A stretch of 34,407 nucleotides of DNA from Lachnospiraceae bacterium (GTDB lineage Bacteria > Bacillota > Clostridia > Lachnospirales > Lachnospiraceae), in the NCBI GenBank assembly GCA_024682075.1, contig JAIKZQ010000002.1:1-34407 (forward strand), written 5' to 3'. The position numbers and the translations under genes are program-made. Position 1 is the first letter of the stretch; each line of letters begins with the position of its first letter. The notes under the pieces were generated by a model. It made no database searches and was not told the DNA's origin. It was given only the letters and a program-made list of their open reading frames with translations. Shown piece after piece: positions 29,979 to 34,407 of the stretch.

Positions 29979-31376
29979 TTGAAAAAACCGCTTCACGTCA
30001 TCACACGACTCATATTTCATTTAATGGTACTGTTTGTGCTTCTCATGTGCACAAACTCTGTATTTCTTCTTGCCTCGGGAGCATCTGATACTCTGTTGAT
30101 GCTCCTGTTCATTTTTCTGAATTTTTTCTTCTGGATCTGGCCGCAGGTATTCGGAAAAGACGTTCTGGACGGAAGAGTAAGACAGCTCTGGTACGGTAAT
30201 GTTCAGCTGCGGATGTTCCTGGAAGCTCTGGCGATCACCATTGTCTATACGATTCTTGAACTGTTTGTATTTCACACGGTCGACGACGGCGTCGTGACTC
30301 ATCTGGCAGGTGGAGAGGTAGTGGCTTCCTGGACCAGGATACTTTCACATTTTCTTATTGCCACTGTCTTTTTATCCATCACATTCTGGATAGGCATAAT
30401 TCGCATATATCTGACCAGCGTTCAGCTCGGGATAAAGCTCAGGGTGATCGGAATCTTATGCGGATGGATATTCCCGGTGAACCTGATCGTTCTTGCAATC
30501 ATGCTTAAGAAGACCGGTGATGAAGTCAGATTCGAGAATGAAAAGGCACTCATGAACCTGGAACGCAAGGATCAGCAGATCTGTGCAACCAAGTATCCTG
30601 TCCTGCTCCTTCACGGAGTGTTTTTCAGGGACTTTAAATATCTCGATTACTGGGGAAGGGTTCCCAAGGAACTCATAATGAACGGAGCCAGGATCTTCTA
30701 TGGCGAACAGCAGTCCGCCGGGTCGGTTTCTTCATGCGGAGATGAGGTGTCGCGCAAGATCCTCGAGATATGCAAGCTTACAGGAGCCGAGAAGGTCAAT
30801 ATCATCGCTCATTCAAAGGGCGGTCTTGATGCAAGGAGCGCAATGTGTGATCCCGAAGTCGCAAGACATGTCGCATCGCTGACTACCATCAACACTCCTC
30901 ACAGAGGATGCGAGTTCGCGGATTATCTTCTCGGGAAGGCTCCCGAAAAACTTAAGAACACCGTGGCCGGGGCTTATAATTCGGCGCTGAAGAAAGTAGG
31001 AGACTACGCTCCCGATTTTATCGGAGCCTGCAGGGATCTGACACATGAAGCATGTGCCGAATTCAATCAGAGAGTTAAGGATCCCGAAGGGGTATATATC
31101 CAGAGTTACGGATCACTTCTCAAAAACCACCGCGGCGGAAGATTTCCGCTGAACCTTACTTACGGATTCGTGGGCCTGTTTGACGGAGGAAATGACGGAC
31201 TTGTCGGTGAAGGTTCTTTTGCATGGGGATCGGATTTCCATCTTTTGACCGCTCCGGGAAAAAGAGGCATCTCTCATGGCGATGTCATCGACCTGAACAG
31301 GGAGAACATTCCCGGATATGATGTCAGGGAATTTTACGTACAGCTTGTTGCGGATCTGAAGAAAAAAGGATTTTGA
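29979..31376 (+). CDS. Membrane-anchored lipase-like alpha/beta hydrolase
   Basis: The 465-residue protein starts with TTG at 29979, three bases after the previous stop. The first 190 residues contain about four or five membrane segments. The C-terminal half (from about residue 205) is a lipase-like hydrolase: YPVLLLHGVFFRD (oxyanion strand), VNIIAHSKGGLDAR (Ser279 in AHSKGG) and TTINTPHRGCEF, as in triacylglycerol lipases and PGAP1-like enzymes. Asp402 or Asp406 (FDGGNDGLVGE) and His433 (GISHGDVID) complete the probable triad. The fusion of a multi-pass membrane part with such a hydrolase is unusual. It probably acts on lipids at the membrane. Confidence 0.82.
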   Translation: MKKPLHVITRLIFHLMVLFVLLMCTNSVFLLASGASDTLLMLLFIFLNFFFWIWPQVFGKDVLDGRVRQLWYGNVQLRMFLEALAITIVYTILELFVFHTVDDGVVTHLAGGEVVASWTRILSHFLIATVFLSITFWIGIIRIYLTSVQLGIKLRVIGILCGWIFPVNLIVLAIMLKKTGDEVRFENEKALMNLERKDQQICATKYPVLLLHGVFFRDFKYLDYWGRVPKELIMNGARIFYGEQQSAGSVSSCGDEVSRKILEICKLTGAEKVNIIAHSKGGLDARSAMCDPEVARHVASLTTINTPHRGCEFADYLLGKAPEKLKNTVAGAYNSALKKVGDYAPDFIGACRDLTHEACAEFNQRVKDPEGVYIQSYGSLLKNHRGGRFPLNLTYGFVGLFDGGNDGLVGEGSFAWGSDFHLLTAPGKRGISHGDVIDLNRENIPGYDVREFYVQLVADLKKKGF

Positions 31377-31377
31377 C

Positions 31378-32181
31378 ATGTATATTACATTAAAAGGCGG
31401 CATTGACCTTGAAAAGACCGAAAGGTCCGGTCAGTGCTTCAGATGGATAAGAGAAAAAGAGGGGACATACCTGATCCCCGCTTTTGGCAATCTGGCAAGG
31501 GTACGGGAAGACGGAGACGGAGTAGAGGTCGAATTCCTGTCGAAACGTGCCGATGAAGATGCGTGGATCAGATATTTTGATGCGGATCTGGATTATTCGA
31601 AGATCCGCAGGATGCCGGATAAAAACGATGAGTTTTTGATGAATGCCGTGAAAGCAGGCAAGGGCATAAGGATCATAAGACAGGATCCTTTCGAGACTCT
31701 GATCTCCTTTATCATATCCCAGAGAAAAAGCATTCCTGCGATCAAGACGAGTGTTCAGAGAATATGCGAGAGCACAGGAAGGAAGATACCCGGAACGGAT
31801 GTGTATGCTTTTCCAACGCCTGAAGAACTCTTTGCTCTTGATGAGGATGCACTGTCAAAATGCGGGCTCGGATACAGGGCTGCATACATTCATGCGGCTG
31901 CAGGGAGCTTTGCTTTCGGAGACATGGATGCGGATGTGCTTAATGGGATGAGTGATGAGCAGCTGATCGAAAGTCTCATGTCATTACACGGAGTCGGACT
32001 GAAGGTCGCAAACTGCACGGCGCTTTTCGCTTTTCACAGACTGGATCTTTTCCCGGTCGACGTGTGGATACAGAGGGCCCTGGATACATATTATGACGGG
32101 AGCTTTCCGCTTGAAAAATATCATCCCTATAACGGAGTGATGCAGCAATATATCTTCGCGGCAAGGTATGAGCTTAAATGA
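31378..32181 (+). CDS. ogg: 8-oxoguanine DNA glycosylase (OGG/AlkA-type)
   Basis: This base-excision-repair enzyme removes oxidised or alkylated purines. The 267-residue sequence has an N-terminal OGG-type domain (ERSGQCFRWIREKEG) and the HhH-GPD core: ISFIISQRKSIPAIKT, LHGVGLKVANC with Lys209 at the position of OGG1 Lys249, and LFPVDVWIQRAL with Asp228, 19 residues later as in OGG1 (Lys249/Asp268). It is therefore a bifunctional glycosylase/lyase. No iron-sulfur cluster Cys is seen. It begins one base after the hydrolase stop, so it is the third gene of that operon. Confidence 0.93.
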   Translation: MYITLKGGIDLEKTERSGQCFRWIREKEGTYLIPAFGNLARVREDGDGVEVEFLSKRADEDAWIRYFDADLDYSKIRRMPDKNDEFLMNAVKAGKGIRIIRQDPFETLISFIISQRKSIPAIKTSVQRICESTGRKIPGTDVYAFPTPEELFALDEDALSKCGLGYRAAYIHAAAGSFAFGDMDADVLNGMSDEQLIESLMSLHGVGLKVANCTALFAFHRLDLFPVDVWIQRALDTYYDGSFPLEKYHPYNGVMQQYIFAARYELK

Positions 32182-32224
32182 TCGCAAAAGGGCAGGATGC
32201 CAGGGACGTCAAGGGTTAGTTTTA

Positions 32225-32253
32225 TTGACTTAATACAGGCCTGAATATATATT
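32225..32253 (+). promoter_or_regulatory. Promoter of the QQPYG-repeat protein gene
   Basis: TTGACT (32225-32230) and TATATT (32248-32253) are 17 bases apart, 48 bases before the start. Confidence 0.65.
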
Positions 32254-32301
32254 TAAATTGATGTTGATTTAAAATATTGGTTTATGAGAGGAGAAATCAA
32301 A

Positions 32302-32703
32302 ATGGATTCCAACAACATGAACAATTATCAGCAGTCATATTCCCAGCAGCCTCAGTACCAGCAGACTCCCCAGGCACAGTATCAGCAGCCGTACGGACAG
32401 CAGCCCTATGGTCAGCAGCCCTATGGTCAGCAGCCGGTATATAATAACGCCGGTGCTGCTCCTCTGATTCCCGACCAGTACAAGCCCATCCGTGCATGGG
32501 GATATGTCGGATACATGTTTCTGTTCTCTATCCCTCTTGTCGGACTGATCATGCTCATTATTTTCTCATTCAGCGATGAGAACATAAACCGCAGGAACTA
32601 TGCAAGATCATACTGGTGCGTAATGCTTATCGGCCTGATCTTCATTATCGTCCTCAGCATAATCGCTGCTGCTATCGGAGTTTCGATCTACAATATGTTC
32701 TGA
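32302..32703 (+). CDS. Gln/Tyr/Pro-rich membrane protein with QQPYG repeats
   Basis: The start at 32302 is chosen because GAGAGGAG lies upstream; an in-frame ATG at 32284 precedes that site. The 133-residue protein has a low-complexity N-terminus (about 1-45) rich in Gln, Tyr and Pro with three QQPYG units, then two membrane helices (about residues 66-85 and 102-125) separated by a basic/polar loop ENINRRNYARSYWC. Similar two-helix proteins with Gln/Pro/Tyr-rich heads are frequent in Lachnospiraceae and some carry zinc ribbons instead. The function is unknown; the head may mediate self-association. Confidence 0.75.
   Translation: MDSNNMNNYQQSYSQQPQYQQTPQAQYQQPYGQQPYGQQPYGQQPVYNNAGAAPLIPDQYKPIRAWGYVGYMFLFSIPLVGLIMLIIFSFSDENINRRNYARSYWCVMLIGLIFIIVLSIIAAAIGVSIYNMF
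32383..32437 (+). repeat. 15-base tandem repeats inside the Gln-rich gene
   Basis: Units CAGCAGCCGTACGGA, CAGCAGCCCTATGGT and CAGCAGCCCTATGGT follow each other from 32383, then a partial CAGCAGCC. The last two full units are identical, which suggests recent expansion. Confidence 0.8.
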
Positions 32704-32751
32704 TCTTCGTGCAGAGTATTTCATACCAACCGAACCAAATATGATATCAGT

Positions 32752-32782
32752 GGCATCTTCTTCGGAAGGTGCCCATTTTTTT
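32752..32782 (+). terminator. Rho-independent terminator of the QQPYG gene
   Basis: GGCATCTTC (32752-32760) pairs with GAAGGTGCC (32765-32773) around a TTCG tetraloop closed by C-G, followed by CA and seven T. Confidence 0.85.
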
Positions 32783-32838
32783 ATTAAAATTGCCCTAAAT
32801 TATAGTCTGAAAATTTACTATAATATGTTACTTTTTGC

Positions 32839-32847
32839 TGATATAAT
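32839..32847 (+). promoter_or_regulatory. Extended -10 promoter of pfk
   Basis: TGATATAAT is a perfect extended -10 element (TG-N-TATAAT). No good -35 is seen 16-18 bases upstream. A second TATAAT lies at about 32818. The pfk start is 63 bases downstream. Confidence 0.5.
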
Positions 32848-32909
32848 GTTGAAAGTGAGGATTATATACAGTCTTCAAAATAACAGTAACTAGCAGAAAG
32901 GGAACGAAA

Positions 32910-34169
32910 ATGAGTAAAATCAAGAAAAGAAATGTCATTGTCGGACAGTCAGGCGGACCTACCGCAGCTATCAATTCCTCTCTTGCAGGTGTGTTCCGTA
33001 CCGCAAAGGACAGAGGATACGCCAAGGTTTACGGTATGATCCATGGAATCCAGGGCTTTATGGAGGGAAGATATGTTGACCTTTCAGAGCACATCCAGAC
33101 CGGACTCGATGCCGAACTTTTAAAGAGAACACCTTCTGCATATCTCGGCTCATGCCGTTATAAGCTTCCCAACATCAATGAGGACAGGGAGCTCTATGAG
33201 AAGATCTTCAAGATGCTCGATGAGCTTGAGATCGACTGCTTTATCTATATCGGCGGAAACGATTCGATGGATACCATCAAGAAGCTTTCCGATTATGCTA
33301 TCATTTCCGGTTCCGAGATCCGCTTCGTCGGATGTCCCAAGACCATTGATAATGACCTCGCTCTTACCGACCACACTCCCGGCTACGGCTCTGCAGCTAA
33401 GTACATCGGTACTTCCGTAAAAGAGATCATCCGTGACGGATGGAGCCTTGAGACTGCACACGGTCAGGTTGTCATCGTTGAGATCATGGGACGTAACGCA
33501 GGATGGCTTACCGGTGCTTCCGTTCTTGCAAAGAGCGAGGACTGCGACGGACCTGATGCAATTTATCTTCCCGAGATTCCTTTCGATGTTAAGGCATTTG
33601 TTGACAAATGTAAGGAACTCCTTAAGACCAAGGCTTCCATCGTTATGTGCGTATCCGAAGGTATCAGAACTGCTGAAGGAAAGTACGTTTCAGAGATGAC
33701 CGACGGTGTTGAATATGTAGATGCATTCGGACATAAGCAGCTCACCGGAACCGCTACCTATCTCTGCAACGTTGTTGCAAAGGAGATTGGATGTAAGACA
33801 AGATCCATCGAGCTTTCAACTCTTCAGAGAGCAGCTTCTCACTGCGCATCCAGAATCGATATCCTCGAAGCATATGAGGTCGGCGGTGCCGCAATGAAGG
33901 CAGCTGACGAAGGCGATTCCGGAAAGATGGTAGTCTTCAAGAGAATTTCCGATGATCCTTATCAGGCAGGTACCGAGGTTAAGGATGTTCACAAGATCGC
34001 TAACGATGAGAGACTGGTTCCCAGAGAGTGGATCACCAAGGAAGGAACTTACGTTACCAGCGAGTTCGTAACCTACGTAAGACCTCTTATTCAGGGCGAC
34101 GTTGCACCCATCATGGTTGACGGTATTCCCAGACACCTTTACGTCAAGGGCTTCCAGGAACGCCTTTAA
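32910..34169 (+). CDS. pfkA: 6-phosphofructokinase, probably pyrophosphate-dependent
   Basis: The enzyme phosphorylates fructose 6-phosphate in glycolysis. Motifs are NVIVGQSGGPTAAINSSLAG, YIGGNDSMDT, GCPKTIDNDLALTDHTPGYG and VEIMGRNAGWLTG. Two positions decide the phosphoryl donor: Asp118 in GGND-S replaces the Gly104 of ATP enzymes, and Lys144 in CPKTIDND replaces Gly124. Both are the known PPi-type signature, so the donor is probably pyrophosphate. The 419-residue length suits the long PPi-type clade. AAAGGGAACG lies upstream. The coding sequence uses more of the codons typical of highly expressed genes than its neighbours. A strong terminator follows. Confidence 0.93.
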   Translation: MSKIKKRNVIVGQSGGPTAAINSSLAGVFRTAKDRGYAKVYGMIHGIQGFMEGRYVDLSEHIQTGLDAELLKRTPSAYLGSCRYKLPNINEDRELYEKIFKMLDELEIDCFIYIGGNDSMDTIKKLSDYAIISGSEIRFVGCPKTIDNDLALTDHTPGYGSAAKYIGTSVKEIIRDGWSLETAHGQVVIVEIMGRNAGWLTGASVLAKSEDCDGPDAIYLPEIPFDVKAFVDKCKELLKTKASIVMCVSEGIRTAEGKYVSEMTDGVEYVDAFGHKQLTGTATYLCNVVAKEIGCKTRSIELSTLQRAASHCASRIDILEAYEVGGAAMKAADEGDSGKMVVFKRISDDPYQAGTEVKDVHKIANDERLVPREWITKEGTYVTSEFVTYVRPLIQGDVAPIMVDGIPRHLYVKGFQERL

Positions 34170-34179
34170 TTCATCACAG

Positions 34180-34237
34180 TTATCTCAAAAGGGGTTGTCG
34201 CACTGTTAGTGCGGCAACCCCTTTTTTAGTGAGATAA
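34180..34237 (+). terminator. Large terminator hairpin after pfk
   Basis: GGGGTTGTCGCAC pairs with GTGCGGCAACCCC (one G-U pair) around TGTTA, flanked by AAAA and TTTTTT. Outer arms TTATCTC (34180) and GAGATAA (34231) extend the inverted repeat to 58 bases. Confidence 0.85.
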
Positions 34238-34250
34238 CCCCTTTTTGTGT

Positions 34251-34277
34251 GAGTCAGTAGAAACGTCCCCGTGACTC
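34251..34277. repeat. Small inverted repeat, GGGGACGTTTC type (related to copies A-C)
   Basis: GAGTCA (34251-34256) pairs with TGACTC (34272-34277). On the minus strand it reads GAGTCACGGGGACGTTTC, close to the GGGGACGGTTC core of the dispersed family. Five T follow. Confidence 0.5.
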
Positions 34278-34304
34278 TTTTTAAAGTGAGAGTTTAAAAA
34301 ATTC

Positions 34305-34332
34305 TTGACATGCTTTAAAAGGGAGTGATAAT
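34305..34332 (+). promoter_or_regulatory. Promoter of the truncated last gene
   Basis: A perfect TTGACA (34305-34310) is followed after 16 bases by GATAAT (34327-34332). An inverted repeat, TTAAAG-GTTTA-CTTTAA (34354-34370), lies downstream and may be an operator. Confidence 0.65.
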
Positions 34333-34386
34333 ATCAAGCCAGAACTTAAAAATTTAAAGGTTTACTTTAATTTCTATGGAGGGATT

Positions 34387-34407
34387 ATGACAGGGAATAG
34401 TATTGGA
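34387..34407 (+). CDS. Start of a gene cut by the window edge
   Basis: ATG at 34387 is preceded by GGAGGG and a good promoter. Only MTGNSIG is visible, so no function can be given. Confidence 0.6.

Overview
The window looks like chromosome from a low-to-moderate GC Gram-positive Clostridia species, most likely Lachnospiraceae. The basis is the set of gene families seen: a pyrophosphate-type phosphofructokinase, a YhcF-type GntR regulator with ABC-2 exporter, a NusG-II/Gx/ApbE group, a FolB-FolK fusion and a DUF5050-like membrane propeller protein. Shine-Dalgarno sites of the AGGAG type and TTGACA/TATAAT promoters fit this. The assignment is inference from gene content only. No rRNA, tRNA, CRISPR array, transposase or phage gene was seen.

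Region 1 (1-6720) is the accessory-looking part. It opens with the 3' end of a repetitive, probably surface-exposed protein whose last repeat is out of frame. A small zinc-ribbon protein and a helix-turn-helix-like protein follow. Next come two unrecognised genes, each preceded by the same palindrome (TTGCATC-NN-GATGCAA). A divergent ClpP with Asn at the catalytic Asp position and a 706-residue CbxX/CfxQ-type AAA+ ATPase complete the block. The ATPase ends in a Met-Gly-Phe tripeptide on a flexible tail. This stretch is the best candidate for an undescribed system: a ClpP/AAA+ module with dedicated partners of unknown function.

Region 2 (6721-13000) holds pepT and a YitT-family membrane protein, then a self-regulated gntR-ABC ATPase-ABC permease operon behind a nested dyad operator. 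A PAP2 phosphatase and a diacylglycerol-kinase-like lipid kinase lie on the minus strand. Region 3 (13080-15793) is a folate operon: PH-domain protein, folE, folP and a folB-folK fusion. Region 4 (15800-18310) has a Gx-type membrane protein and a NusG-II protein divergent from an ApbE flavin transferase, followed by an SmtB-like ArsR repressor.

Region 5 (18317-24388) has a DUF5050-like membrane protein divergent from pheA, then ppx/gppA and ppk1 (polyphosphate turnover). Region 6 (24567-29520) is a tightly packed run of six genes: maf, dus, a small acidic protein, a condensation-fold acyltransferase, a zinc-ribbon/multi-TM protein (DUF6320-like) and an HSL-type esterase. Region 7 (29577-34407) holds a small basic/acidic protein with a membrane-anchored lipase-like hydrolase, an OGG-type DNA glycosylase, a QQPYG-repeat membrane protein, PPi-type phosphofructokinase, and the first seven codons of another gene.

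Several intergenic gaps carry long inverted repeats sharing GGGACGGTTC. They form a dispersed hairpin family that probably doubles as terminators.
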